From assembly GCA_031763025.1 (NCBI GenBank), contig JASSKH010000016.1:4030001-4094000 (forward strand): DNA of 64,000 nt. Direction: 5' to 3'. Made by a program: the position numbers and the translations under genes. This document shows, one piece after another, positions 1 through 13,000 of the stretch. The notes under the pieces were generated by a model. It was not told the origin of the DNA. It saw only the letters and a list, made by a program, of their open reading frames with translations, and made no database searches. The DNA is from Macrocystis pyrifera (Eukaryota > Sar > Phaeophyceae > Laminariales > Laminariaceae). Each line of letters begins with the position of its first letter. Position 1 is the first letter of the stretch.

Positions 1-519
1 ACTGCAGTGCCGTTTGAGAACAGACCGGTCAAATTATGAGCAGTTCGTCCCCCAAACTGCGATCACGGTCCGTCAAAAAGGAGGCTGTGGAAACCCACAC
101 CTTCACCCAACTAAAGGACTTCGAGGAAAAATGTAGACCGAACCCGACACACAACCAAAATGGCCGTTCGATAAAAGGAGCCGTTCGATGCAGAGAGCCG
201 TTCGATGCAAAAATCCGTTCGATGCAGAGAACCGTCCGTTACAGAGGGCCGTCCTATGCAAAGAGCCGTTTGCGGAGAACCGTCCGTTGAAGGGAGCCGT
301 CGCAAAGATCCGTTCGATACAAAGAGAACCGTTCTCTGCAGAGAGAGAGAGCCGCTCGGTGGATACAGAGCCACTGGTGTGCAGGATCGCAAGAAACGAA
401 CCGAAAATATATGTACTTGCAAGACCTACGAAGACTCGAATCGCATTGCGGACGATAAATAAAAGCACATACAAGCTGTGATTTGACACCCATTCGGGCT
501 CTGGGTGGTGGTGTTTCAG
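1..519. other. intron sequence left of exon 1
   Basis: No exon was found here. The HELP domain and first WD40 repeat of unit 1, which must precede exon 1, are not encoded in this stretch. It holds a degenerate tandem repeat (about 166-345) and ends in the acceptor TTTCAG at 514-519. Confidence 0.6.
166..345. repeat. degenerate tandem repeat, unit about 17 bp
   Basis: Repeated GAGCCGTTCGATGCAAA-like units in the intron left of exon 1. All six frames stay open over much of it, which explains the spurious short reading frames there. Confidence 0.75.
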
Positions 520-615
520 GTGGGGAACGAGCCGAAGATCATCGTGTGGGATACGGCGACGATGCGGACAATAAAAGTCCTTCGGGGCTTTCACCGGCGA
601 GCCGTCACTTTGTTG
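520..615 (+). CDS. EML exon 1 of window (unit 1, WD40 blade 2)
   Basis: Phase 0 to 0, 32 codons. The translation opens VGNEPKIIVWDTATMRT and ends GFHRRAVTLL, matching the 'ATGQVG.DP.I.VWD...L.GFH' segment that follows the first HELP-linked blade. Acceptor TTTCAG, donor GTGAGG. The residues before V (the ATGQ part) must come from an exon left of the window. The next intron (616-1116) holds a T-rich stretch near 668-720 and a GATTGGTTG-type minisatellite at 860-1035. Confidence 0.92.
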
Positions 616-3600
616 GTGAGGTCGGGGATACGAATGAAGACCGAGAAACGGATAGTCGTTGGAAAATGGTTCGTAATTTTTTTTTTCGCGTCATCAGCTG
701 TTGTCTTTTCTCTACTTTCTTCAGCTCTCTCACTCTGCCGTGAGGCACGCGGACAGCATAGTAGTGAGTGGTACTTGCACCGCTGCAGCGTTCACTCTAG
801 GCGCTTGATAAAATCCACTCGTTGTTACTGGTCTCTGTACGATACATGGCCTTGTTTCGATTGGTTGAGTGGTTGATTGGTTGTTAACTGATTGGTTGGG
901 TGAGGATTGTCTGGGTGCCTGATTGATCGAGTTTGGGCTGTTTCATTGGTCGGTTCGTTGATTGATTGATTAATTGGTTGGTGGTTGCTTTGTTGATTGG
1001 TTGGTTAGTTGCTCCGTTGGTTGATTGGTTGATCTACTGGCTAAAGAGACGAGACACGGTCACAAAAAAAACATCAGCTCTTTCGATCGAAAAATTTGCG
1101 TTCAATTTCCAATCAGGCCTTCAGCGAGAATGGAGCGTTGCTGGCGAGCGTGGGCCAGGACGAAAACCACTGCCTTGCGGTGCATGACTGGGAGAAGGGA
1201 AAGCTGCAGCACACGGGACCCTCCGACACGCGTGCCGTGAGTGTAGAAAAATAAAAAGGGATTAGAAGGGCGAACGGAGCGGTCATATATTGGACATAAC
1301 AGCTCGTCCGAGCGAACCACGAAACGTACGACAAACATACAAATATACAAACCGTCGACACTATATTCTAGGTATAATAATATATTATTACGAGGGACCA
1401 TAGTAAATAGGACCTACGGTACACAGAAAAACCTATATATTTCCCTATTTTTACTAACAATATTTGGTCCTATTTACCATGATCCCCCGTAGTAGGATGA
1501 AAGTGCTTTAATGCTGTCTATTTAGGTATTATTTTTGCCATCCCATTTATTGTCTTCGCCCTTTATTATTAGCCTCCTATTGCGGTGAACCATAGTAAAT
1601 AGGATCTACGGTGTACATAAATACCTATACATTTCCTTTTTTTTACTAACAATATTTAGTCCTATTTACTTTGGTCCCCCGTGATTATGTAGTCGAAACT
1701 CAGGTCCGGGGACACATAACAGGGTCTCCCCCCCCCCCTCTCCTCCACTACGGTTTTTGGCTTTTGCTTTTATATCGCGAGAAAGAAGACTTCGGCCCTT
1801 TCTTTTCCCTCGTTGACTCGAAAGTATACCGCTATGATACCCGTCCATGGCGGCCCGAGAAGTGCTGCATGCAGCTGTTCGGCCACATACGTTCCTCGTG
1901 CCGACCCGATTTTTGTTTTTTGTACCTTTGCAGCCGCCGTTGGCACCTACTTTTGATACATTCCGGAGAGATCCATTGGTGGAAAGAAACACCCTAATGA
2001 TGATGAACCCTTACACTGCTGCAGACCATCATCCTGTATAAATACCATTTACCAGGTGTGTGTCAGTATTGATAGTAGTTTCCCCCCCCACAGGTGCTGC
2101 CACGATAAGCGTGCACCTATTTTTTGCCTTCCGAGGCTCCTGCCCGGAGGAGCTCCATGTCCCACTGAGGCACAAAAACTGATTTTGGGGAAGGCTAAAC
2201 GTGAATCCCGACGAGCGATCCCATAGTAAATAGGACCTATGGTACACACAAAAACCTAAATATATATATATACACCTATTCTTAATAACAATATTTGGTC
2301 CCATTTACTATGGTCCCCCGTCGTAGGTGCATCGTGAATCGTGAATTGCTACTTATACTATACTACGAGTATAAACAATGGTATTCCCACGGCATCGGGT
2401 TAACCTTTTTAGGACCGCAGTCCCATTTTGGGGACAAAACTACTTAGAATTTGACTGCTTTGTCCCCAAAACGGGACTACGGTTCTCAGTTCTATAGGGG
2501 TCAAGGAGTATATTAATAGGCAAAAAAAAGTTTTTTTTTGGTCAAAAAGGAGCGCCTATTAACAGCCAGAAAAACGTTTTTTTTTTGCCGTAAAAAGTGC
2601 TAATTCTGTCGTAGCAGGCCTCCACGAACACGAGTGCAGCGAATTTCAAGTGATTGTAGCATAGGCCAGACGCCGTAAAGAGCGTTGACTTCGTTTTTTG
2701 TCAGCGCTCGTTTTTCTTGGGGACAACGGCAATGGCAGGGTGCTAAGTTGAAGTTGAACATGAAAAAAATTCGAAAGGAAGGAAGGAAACAAGGAAAGAA
2801 GAAAGTAAGGAACGCTCTCGACCAGATAAATATTTTTCGAAAATCCACACCATATTTGTTCGATATTGACAAACCTTTCCGTTCTGAGAAAAAAATTGAG
2901 ACCCGTCGAAAAACGATCGGTCCTCAACCATTACATCAACCATTGTTAGGTTTCAACGGTTCAGATATTTGGCTATCATTTCTGGCGGGGCGAAATCAGA
3001 TGGCATCCTTGCTTCTGGCGAAGAGAAATCAGATGTTTGGCTAACGCCTTTGTTCTGGCGGATCGAACCAAGATGTTTGGCTAACATCCTTCCTCTGGCG
3101 GAGCGAGAAGGTGGTAGATTTCTTGCAATTTCCTATAGACGGTGAGCGCCTACACTGTTAATAGACTACGAGGACATACTTTCTCATATCGTTTTTATTT
3201 CCCACTGTGCGCTAGATTTCTAAAAGTCTGTTTTCTTATGCGAGAGGGTCGATACCGCAGTAGGTATAACAACATTCTTCCGCGGTCTTTTCTCTTTTAG
3301 GTTCTGGGCTGTTGTTTCGAGGCGGATGGAGGGGTCGTGACGTGCGGTGAGGGACACGCCTTCTTCTGGAAGAAGGAGGGGAACGTCTTGCTGAAGAAGA
3401 AGGGAGTGTTCGGGCGGAAGGCCACCGCGCAGACATTATTGTGCTGCTCTCGGCTTAAAGAAAAGGTGAAGCGTTTGACGATAGGTTTCCGTGAGTTTTC
3501 CTATGCTTCTTCTTCCGAGGAGGAACGTTTTTTTTTTTTTTTTATGGTGATCAATGTTGAGTCTCATGCTGCACATTGTCGGATAGCGAACACGATAATG

Positions 3601-4028
3601 ATAATATCTAGGGAGTATTTCATAAACGTAGTGGGGGTTACGAGTGGGTGATATAAATTAGTCACTGCAACCCGACATCCTTCCCGATATCCAGACATCC
3701 CTCCCTCCCGATACTCCTCTCCCTATATCTCGATATGCTTCCCGATATCCCGACGCCCCTCCTGATATTCCTCTCGATATTCCGATATCCCTGCTGACAC
3801 CCCATGCTTCCTCCCCCCCTCTCCATGTTCTCCGCCAAAAATGTCGCCGGCACATAAAAAAAAGGTCGTGACTGGTGCAGCATCGGGGCATCTTTACGTC
3901 TGGTCCGGCAGAAACTGCGTCAAGTCGCTTCGAGGGCACTACGGACCAGTGACCGCCATGTTTTCCGGCTCTTATGGTCTTATCTCTGGGGGCAAGGTGC
4001 GATAACTGACGATGCGCTTTCGCGTGTT

Positions 4029-4063
<35 letters not shown>

Positions 4064-7000
4064 AGAGTTGTTGTAGGGCGGCGAGTTGGCGGCCTAAAAG
4101 ACTCAGTTATTAGTTGGCTAGGCATTACAGCTACTTTATGGTTGCGTGCGGTAATTTGTAGGTCTGTGAGTTGGCTGATCAAAAGCTGCCGACTAGTTGC
4201 TAGTTGGCTAGGTATCGCAGCTAGTTGCGTGCGGTAATTTGTAGGACTGTCAGTTGGCTAACTATAAGTCGCCGACTAGCTACTAGTTGGATATATAGGT
4301 ATTGCAGTTGGTTACGTGCGGTAATCTGTAAGTCTGTGAGTTGGCTGACCATACGGCGGCGACTAGCTATTTGTTGGCTACTGTAGGTATTACGGTGTAA
4401 GAGTGTGAGTTGGCCGACTCGACGACTATAAGTCGTCGACTACGTACTATTACTTAGTTGGTTAGATAGCTGCGTGGGGTATCCAGCGGAATTTTTGCGT
4501 CTTGGTATCTGACTGACGCGTTTTTTTGTGACTCGAACTTGTACTAAAATAAATAGTCGGTTGGTTGGCTTGGATACTTCAATACCCAATTAATAACTAT
4601 AATGGTTGCAAAATACAGCCAAGGCATGCTTTATTCACAGCCCTGTAGAGTGTCGATGCGTTGTGGTGGTGGTGGTGGTGGTGTTGGTGTTGGTGTGGTG
4701 GTGCTGCTGCTGCTGGTGCGGCGGCTGTCATTGTTTCCGTCGTCGTCCTTGCCTCCTTTGTTCCTTTGGCGATCGCACCGACAGGAATCATGCAACTATA
4801 CTGTACACCGCGGCTGCGAAATGCACTTGAAATGCACTTGACGACACAGTTTTTAGTTTTGCCTATGGTCGCAAGGTTATTTTGTTTCCGGCAGGTCAGC
4901 AAAGTCACTGGCTGTTACCGTTGTTCGGGTGACAATCTGTCTAGACCACAACGCTTAGCCACAGCAATGCCCTTTGACCTACTCTTCCCCTCACAACGTT
5001 ATCCCCGAGGCGTGGACTACAACGATATCGCTCGTCCCCTCTTCGTCTGCCGCTCGCATGATTGTTTCTGCCCGCTTGACACCCAAATATTTGTGTGTCC
5101 GGCCTTCTTTCTTGGCCTACATGAGGGGCAAAAGTACCGGTCAAACCCGTAGTACGCGCGATCGATGTATCACGCACAGCTTGCAACGATGAGTATCGAC
5201 GAAATCCTCGACCTCTGACCACAGACATAGCTGTTTTCTATTTTTATTTTTCAACCTTGACAAATATATAGACTGTCAGCCAACACACTGAAACCATTGG
5301 AGCAGATGAACCTCTCTAGGCCTCTAGGACCGCACCCCCGTGTACTTGAAATAGGCGTCAGGTACAGTTTAGTACGTGTTTCTGCACGGTGCAGTAGTGC
5401 TGTCGAGCAAGAGGGTTAAGTTAGTCTTGACGGCTCAAAACTACGGTAGATTATCGACCCGACATTTTTGCTTCGCACCGCTCTTGTTATTGCTGCTGCT
5501 GCTGTTGCCCCCCGTGCGTGTGTCGGTTGTTACGGAAAAAACAAACAAACAAAACATCGCGCAAACAGGACATGCGCATCCGCCTTTGGAGTCCAAAAAT
5601 GGAAGCTGGAGCGATGTTCGACATGAGCGCGTTCGGCCCCTGCCCCGTAGTGCACAGCGTATGCCTGTCCAGCGACGGGACGAAGCTCCTTGTAGGCGTT
5701 AAGGGCTGCGAGGTAAGAAGAAGGAGATGCGGCCACCTGTACAACATAATGCAATTCGTTTTTTTTCACGGTCGTTCTTAACGAGCACAAAAAAAAAACA
5801 CGATGCGTAAACAGAAAGACGAAAAACACAGCCGTGCGTGAGATATGTTAATTGACGATATGATGTCCTACCATGATATAACATAGAAGCAAATCACGTG
5901 TTTTGTCACACGAATGGTGACATCCACCAATCTTATTATTATGCTTACCATCCGACATGGTGCAGCATGAGCTTCAACGTTGATCTCTCAAAACATTCCT
6001 GAGAGAAGAAAACCACGAAAACGAAGGAAACCTATGCACAAGGTCTAGCTACGTACTATGTTTACTTCCCGCTATGCTTCATCTGGAATACTCCATTCAT
6101 TGTTGTCCTTGCTCCCTCGTCTGTCTCAAGATGTGCTCTTTATGTCATATTCTTAAATCCTAAGCCGCATCCGAGCTCCATCCCCCCGCCATCGGTGTGA
6201 GTCTGTCATCCTCCCCTCCCCTGCTGGAAGTGGCCACACCGGAAAACTAAATTAAATCATTGAAGCTGTCATCCATATGCAAGTCCGCCTCACAAGCGCC
6301 TCTTAGTAAGATGCAGCTCACCCTTCATACGACTCGCCGGACACCTCATGGTGCTTCGTGCTTGGTGCAAGCCATGCCTGTCTGGTCGGTGAAAACCCGA
6401 CATGCTGCGTCCGGGCATTGTAGGGATGCGAGGGTCTATGGTCATACGACTACGGCCATGCATGAGATCGAGTACATCTCTCCTATCGAGTACACCGTCC
6501 CCCCCCCCTGCTCCTTCTCACTTTCCGGGCGGTCCCTAAGCTGGAGATTGGTTCGACATAGCTCGTATGAACCGTCACCTATTGTTACCGTGGCTAGCTC
6601 ACTGCCTAGTGCGGCGGTTTGGAGCGTAACCATTGCGGGCAGCCGTACTCACAGCCTAAGTGTGGCTGCTGAGAGCGTATCATCCCCCGCATATCAGAGC
6701 TAAATCAACACGTTAACGACTAAGTTTGATCGAACTGCCCGACTACGCCGGGTGTAGACGGTGGAAGCCGAGAAGAGGTCCCGTCGCCGAACGACAACAG
6801 GATGACGGACCTCAAGGAGAGAATGATGGTTCAGCAAGAACAGCAATTTCGAGAGCTGGACGACAAGAATACCATAGCCGGTTTGAGGAACGAGACCGCC
6901 TCCAACTCTGGACAGGAAAGACAAGAAGGAGTCAATACCTGTGGGAATTTGCCGTCCCTTGGTCAAGTAGAGGCTGATAGTGGGGATTACGTAGGTAGTT

Positions 7001-10000
7001 CAAATGTGAACATAGGCCCCCGATAATTCAGCAGCATTAAGTGTGCTGCAGACCTAGTGCTACTGAATTCTCAAGGATCTCAGGCTCCAGACATTCCATT
7101 TAGGATATCTGGGTTCACCCAACACAAAAGAGTACCCTGTAGTAGTCAGGGCACATCCGGGGTACATCCCCTGGTTTTCTACGTGGATATTGGTATTGAG
7201 GCGGATATTCAGGATATTTGCTGCTTGTTCCTGAGAACATCGCCCGCAGCAGTTCTGAGTCGAGCGTGGCCATCCGCCATGTTAAAAATAGTCGTCTGTA
7301 TCACACGTTGAACCTGTACGTAGCGTTGTCTCAGCTTTGCGGCGTGCTGCGCTGGCGTGTCAACTACTAAGTGCATCTCCCGGCTATACTTACAGTTATC
7401 AAGTACTAATAACCCTCGTTGATCTATTGGCCAAACCTTTTTCGCACGCGCGAAACCCATTTTTTTTCTCGTCCCTCGATATATATTCATGTTGACCTGG
7501 CATATATTTGTGAAATCCGACTCTCTCGTGCTGCTGTATGGGAGCGGACGACGAACTGGCATCGTCTCGCGTTCCCTGCTCAGCAAGCTGGCTTTCTCTC
7601 ACCCCAGAGACGCCTTTCTTGCGTCCCCGGGTTTTCCCCCCAAGGTTGCGCTTTAGGCGGTCGTGTAAATTAGCAACTCGTTTCACTCGTAATCCCAATT
7701 TCCCAATTTCCCGTTTCTGTGTGTCTGTGTTTGAAGATCTACGAGGTGAGCGCGGCCGACGGATCGGACGTGTCTGGGGGGCCTGTGACGACGTCGCACT
7801 TTGAGGGAAAGCTGACAGGACTGGCGCGGCACCCACTAAGGGCGGAGTACGCCACAGCCGGAGGCGACGGCACCGTGAGATTCTTGCGTTTCCCGATATT
7901 TTTGGTTGTCTTATGCTGCTGCTGCTGCTGCGGCTGTTGTTCTGACGAGGTTGGTCCAGCCGATCGCTATATGTATGACACGTATACACGACACAAGAAC
8001 CTCCCCTTGCTGCACGGTTGGAGTGGTGTCACGCACCTTATCGATAGATGGTCTTCCCATTGTTCATTCGGGGGTGCACGACAACACGGCAAAAACGATA
8101 CCGCACACTCCTAAAAAAACGACAAAATGAAAAAAAGGGTCAAAACAAAAAACAAACCAGTGTGGCGGGGTTTCTGGACGAACTCATGAAAAACGAGTTT
8201 CGTTTTTAGAGTTTTGTTCTACTTGGATTTAGTATACTCCCTCCCCCGCCTGGGGTCTCGAAAGTGAGTAATAGTAGTAGGGTGTCGGATTTTATTTTGA
8301 CGTGCGCCCCTGGTTAACTACTGCATGTGTGCATGTCCTCCGTGCTATACGCATAGAGTCGATTTGACCGCCGAGCGACATCACCGACGCACGATACAAG
8401 TCACTTTAGCGAATGGTTGGTGTTTCCCGACGCAAAGCGGTCGTGCTCCCCCCCCAGCAGCGCGCCGAGTGAGTGTTCGTGGCGCAACACTGCCCTGTGA
8501 AAATATATCAGCGAGGAAACTGCCCTTTTGTTTTTGCCAAAAACCATTTCCGGTTCTCCCACGCCCAACCGACTCGCCGACTAAAGTCGATTAGTTGGCT
8601 AACGGCACCTACCGATTAGTTGTTAGTCGCGAAATCCTGCCGACTCACTCACACCTCTAAGAAACAGTCGAACAAAGACAAAACAAACGAAAAAAAAAAA
8701 GCCGTCCCTTTCGCCGTTCTTCACCAAAAACTTGTCATTATTCCGACCGCTGTGATAGAACGAACCAAGGTTCCTTCTAGGCGTTGCGCTGTTGCGCCAG
8801 CGCAACGCTTCTCGCGAAATCACTCGTATGCGCACCACGCGTCGAAGGCGGTGTTCCAGTTTTGCGTAACAGGCAACTAGAAATGAGGAGCACGTTTCGA
8901 TGCAGGCGAAAAAAATGCTTCAGAGTCTTTTGCGCCGCAGGGGAAGACTTTTGAAGGGGTTTTTTCCGTCGCCGTAGGCTCGAAGCGTTATACCTGGTAG
9001 GTTATTAATCGCCGTAGTATTATGTAGTTTCATCCACCTTTTTCACAACTGTATCAGTCGCTTTGAGACAAATGACTTGGGAAATACAGTATGTATACAC
9101 ACATACCCCGTGTGAGATTCGTTTCGGATACCTAAAAAAAGGTTAATCCGATCTGGCAAAATGCGAATTTTGAAGGGAATTGTTTCCGGCGTTTCTAAGC
9201 AAATCCATCGCAAACTTTGGCTTCCGGCAACCCCTGCGCGAGGAGCGAGCGGCCTTCAACGATCCTCCGGCGGCTCTTCGGGGGCCTTCCGGCTCGAGTT
9301 GCGCTGCGCTGCGCGTAAAAAGCCCCGGCGGTCTACGAGGAGCCCTGGAACGAAAGCCTTTGAGCAATTTTGGTTGCTAGAACATTCTAACCAATAAAAT
9401 GAGCAGATGTGTTGTCCTTAGATGCAGTAACGGCCTCAACATACACAGCATGGGGAAAAATCCCCCAATTTACGGCATGTCTGTGTCGAGGATCTGCGCT
9501 CAGAGTCAGTCGATAGGAAAGAGAGAAACCAGTCTTGAAGAAGAAAGACAGTCACGCCGAATGCGAGTGAGCCAGGCGGCTCGTACTGAGAAACGTGAGC
9601 AAACATAAGGTAGTCCCTGGGCTGGTCAACCACACCGGTACTTTCTTCCTTTTCACCTCTCTCCCGCCGCCAAACTCGCGTTTGATACAAGCATGTCTGC
9701 CTGGTGGATGGAAAAACCTCGACGTGTTCCGTCCGGGGATGGCACATAGGAACGCGAGGGTCTATGGCCATGCGACTACATCCACGCAAGACATGAGTAC
9801 AACCCCTTGATATCGAGTACATTCCCCCCCCCTCGCTCTCCTTATTTGTTATGCGCATCGAAACCAACAAAGCAGTCCCCCCTCTATTACTTCTTCCCGG
9901 AACCGATGCCTGGTCAAATCGTCAAATGACTAGGGCAAGCAACAAGTGAGTACGCCCCCCCCTCCCCTGGAGCTCACCCTTCATGCGACTCGCCCGACAC

Positions 10001-13000
10001 CTCACGGCGCTTCGCGCTTGGTGCAAGCAATGTTTGCCTGGTCGGTGAAGACCCGATGTGCTCCGTCACGGCATTGTAGAGATGCGAGGATCTATAGTCA
10101 TACAACTACGGTCATGCATGATATCGAGTACCCCCCCCCTCCCCCTGGACGTGGCCTCACTGGACAATAAATTAACTCAATGAAGCTGTCGTCTGAGTGC
10201 AAACCCGCCTCACAAGCGATGCAGCTCATCCTTCATGCGACTCGCCCAACACCTCACGGCGCTTCGCGCGTGGTGCAAGCAATGTCTGCCTGGTGAGTAG
10301 AAGCCCGACGTGCTCCGTCCTGGCATTGTAGGTGTGCGAGGGTCTATGTTCAGACTACTACGGCCATGCATGGTGCCGAGTATCCCCCCTCCCCCGCCGC
10401 CCGCTCTTTCGCGTCCTCAGGTGCGAATTTGGGACGCCGCTACTAGGTCGCTTCTTCGCATGACGCGCCTCGACACCCCGGCCAGTTGCGTCGACTACTC
10501 CCCCGACGGGGACCTTCTCATCGTCGGTCTCGGCAGTCGTGTCCCCGTAGACTCACCTTCCACCGACAGCGGTAACAGCAGCAGAAGCAGCAGCGGCGAC
10601 GGTGGCGGCGGCGCCGACTCAAGCGAAACTAGTAGTGGGGCCGGAGGGGGGCGACGAGGGGGTCGTGGTGGTGGCAAGCGGAGTAGGGGCGGGCGCGAGA
10701 ATGGTGGGGGCGAAAAAGGCGGTAGCAGGGCCAAATCGGGGGGGTTCATCGTCCTGAGCGAGGCTGACTTTGTCACAACGTTTGAGGCCCGAGACGCAAA
10801 GAAGGTGGGTGTTTTTATCAGGAGGGGGGACGTAATTAGGTAAGGCGTGTCGTGTAACCTTTTTTGTGCAAACCTTGAACAAGAGGCAGTAGGTGTCTAG
10901 GTCTAACTATGAAGCTTCGCATGGGTCACGGACGGGATCATGGCTCCCGTCAGGGTTAAGGTAAGGCTTAGGGCTAGGTTTTGAAGTACTGAAAACAAAA
11001 TGCCGTTTGTATACATGGTTTAGTTTAGACCGACTAACACAGATAAAACTACACACAGACAGCCAGACGTCTGTGTAGCTGCCATCCTGCCGTGATTGAA
11101 AATGAAAACAGTATGTTATGGATGCCGGGCGTGAGGGTTGTTTGTCCACGCCAAGGCCGGTGCGTGTGCGCCTTACCTTGCGCAGTGTGGTTACGTACGT
11201 CCTCCTTCTGCCCCTCTTAGTAGGGTGCAGCTCACCCTTCATGCGACTCGCAGAAGACCTCACGGCGCTTCGCGCTTGGTTGAAGCAATGTCTGCCTGGT
11301 CGGCCAAAACCCGGCATGCTCCGTCCCGGCATTGTAGGGATAGGAGGGTCTATGATCGCACGACTACAGCCATATACAGCCATCCATGACATGTGTACCT
11401 CCCCCCTCGCGACGTGCCCCGTCCCGGCATTGTAGGGATGACAGGGTCTATGGCCGTACGACTACTGGCGTGCATGACATAAGTACCCCCCCCCCCCCTG
11501 CTCAACCATTGCTCCCAACGATGGGTCAGGCAATAGTCGAGGCGCGCTGGTCGCCTGACCGAGATACGGTAGTGCTGGGTGGGGAAGATTCCCGCCTCTA
11601 TCTATATTCCACGGGAGATAACTTCGACCTCATCGCGACGGCGGAGAAACACAAGCACCCGGTGAGAGAGAGACAGAGTCCGCTTTTCAGTTGTCTTTTT
11701 TTTCTCTCAGATCGATATAAGAAGATGCACCGTAAAAAACAAGCCTCCAAATCTATAGGGTTATGGGTTGGATGACTAAGGTTTAAGTCACCGACTAGTT
11801 GTTAGTTGGCTAAGGTATTTCGGTTAGCCTACCGGGGATAAAATTCGACCTCATCGCGATGGCGGAGAAGCGCAAAAACAGAAATGAAACAACGACGAAG
11901 CTTGATGGAAAAAAAAAATCAACCAAGTGCGAGACATGTCGTAGGAAAGCGAGACGACTGCGAAGATCACACCAAAAGGGCATTTTTTCGAGGGGCAGTT
12001 TTTTTTTCCAGTGAACCCTACCGCCGATACTACAGTACTACTGTAGCAGTCGCCGTGCGTATCCTTGGATAACCTGTTTCATGTGATATACTCCGAAGTA
12101 CCCTAAAGAGCGTTCAGCTCGGACGGGAGCTGTTGCGATCGTTTTTCAGCGCCGTTCATAGTTTTCTCGGCAAGAGGTGAGGGTGCTCAAGTCTTGGAAC
12201 GTTACATTTTCGGAAGACTCTCGACCAGATCTTTCAGAAAACGCCTGAAGGTTGTTGTAGTTCGGTGTTTGGCATGTCAGCCTTCTCGTTCTGGACACTT
12301 CGATGCGCTGCGAAACGACCACACCCACCCCTGTGCGGACTCAGTTCTCTCTACGATATACTACCAGCGCTCGCGGTATCTCCTGTGTTTTCCCCACCAA
12401 AGAGCTTCTTACGATAGTGTATTCTGCGATACTGGACGCATGCGTACCTCCTGTTTTTCGCTCCATTTTGTTTTTTTAAGATTGATCGTCGCTACGAGTA
12501 TTGTGAGTATCTGTGAGCCCGACCAACAGGGGGCCCTGAAGCGTTGTAGGCATTGTTACAACATAGGCCCACCCAGAAGGAACACCTAACCTGAGCAAGC
12601 CTTGGAACCTTTACGGTGACACCGGTCTCGAGTGGTCTTGAGTATGTGCTGGTGCGTGTCGGTGCACGTAGCGCTCTCGCCGCTGAGCACGATTTTTTAA
12701 TCCAAACATTCTTGAATATCACCCCCCATAAAGTGAGCCTGGCCTTCTTATTCTTGATAAACTCTTCCTTTTTCGCGATCTTATTGAGTTTTTCACCCTC
12801 ACCAATGTGCGGCATGAGCTTCAACGTTGATCACTACTGTCTCGGCGGCCTCTATAAATAATATATAGACCTAAAACGGAGTGGAAAGAGACTTCCCAAT
12901 GAATTTGTGAATAATACAAATGTGGCATCGATGAAAAGCCTATCATCAACCGCGTGTTTGCAACAGATAACATTTTCAATTCACGCAGTGGTTCTCGAGA

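Noticed and set aside
103..594. 163-codon minus-strand open frame
   Set aside because: It overlaps a tandem repeat and exon 1 in antisense. Composition follows the repeat and no family resemblance was found.
3658..4182. 174-codon minus-strand frame with a poly-Ala stretch
   Set aside because: It is created by the CCCGATATCC and CTG repeats and runs antisense to exon 4.
9143..9397. GC-rich block with open frames on both strands
   Set aside because: Lies inside intron 6. No EML match, no splice-compatible phase and no recognisable domain, so it was left as intron.
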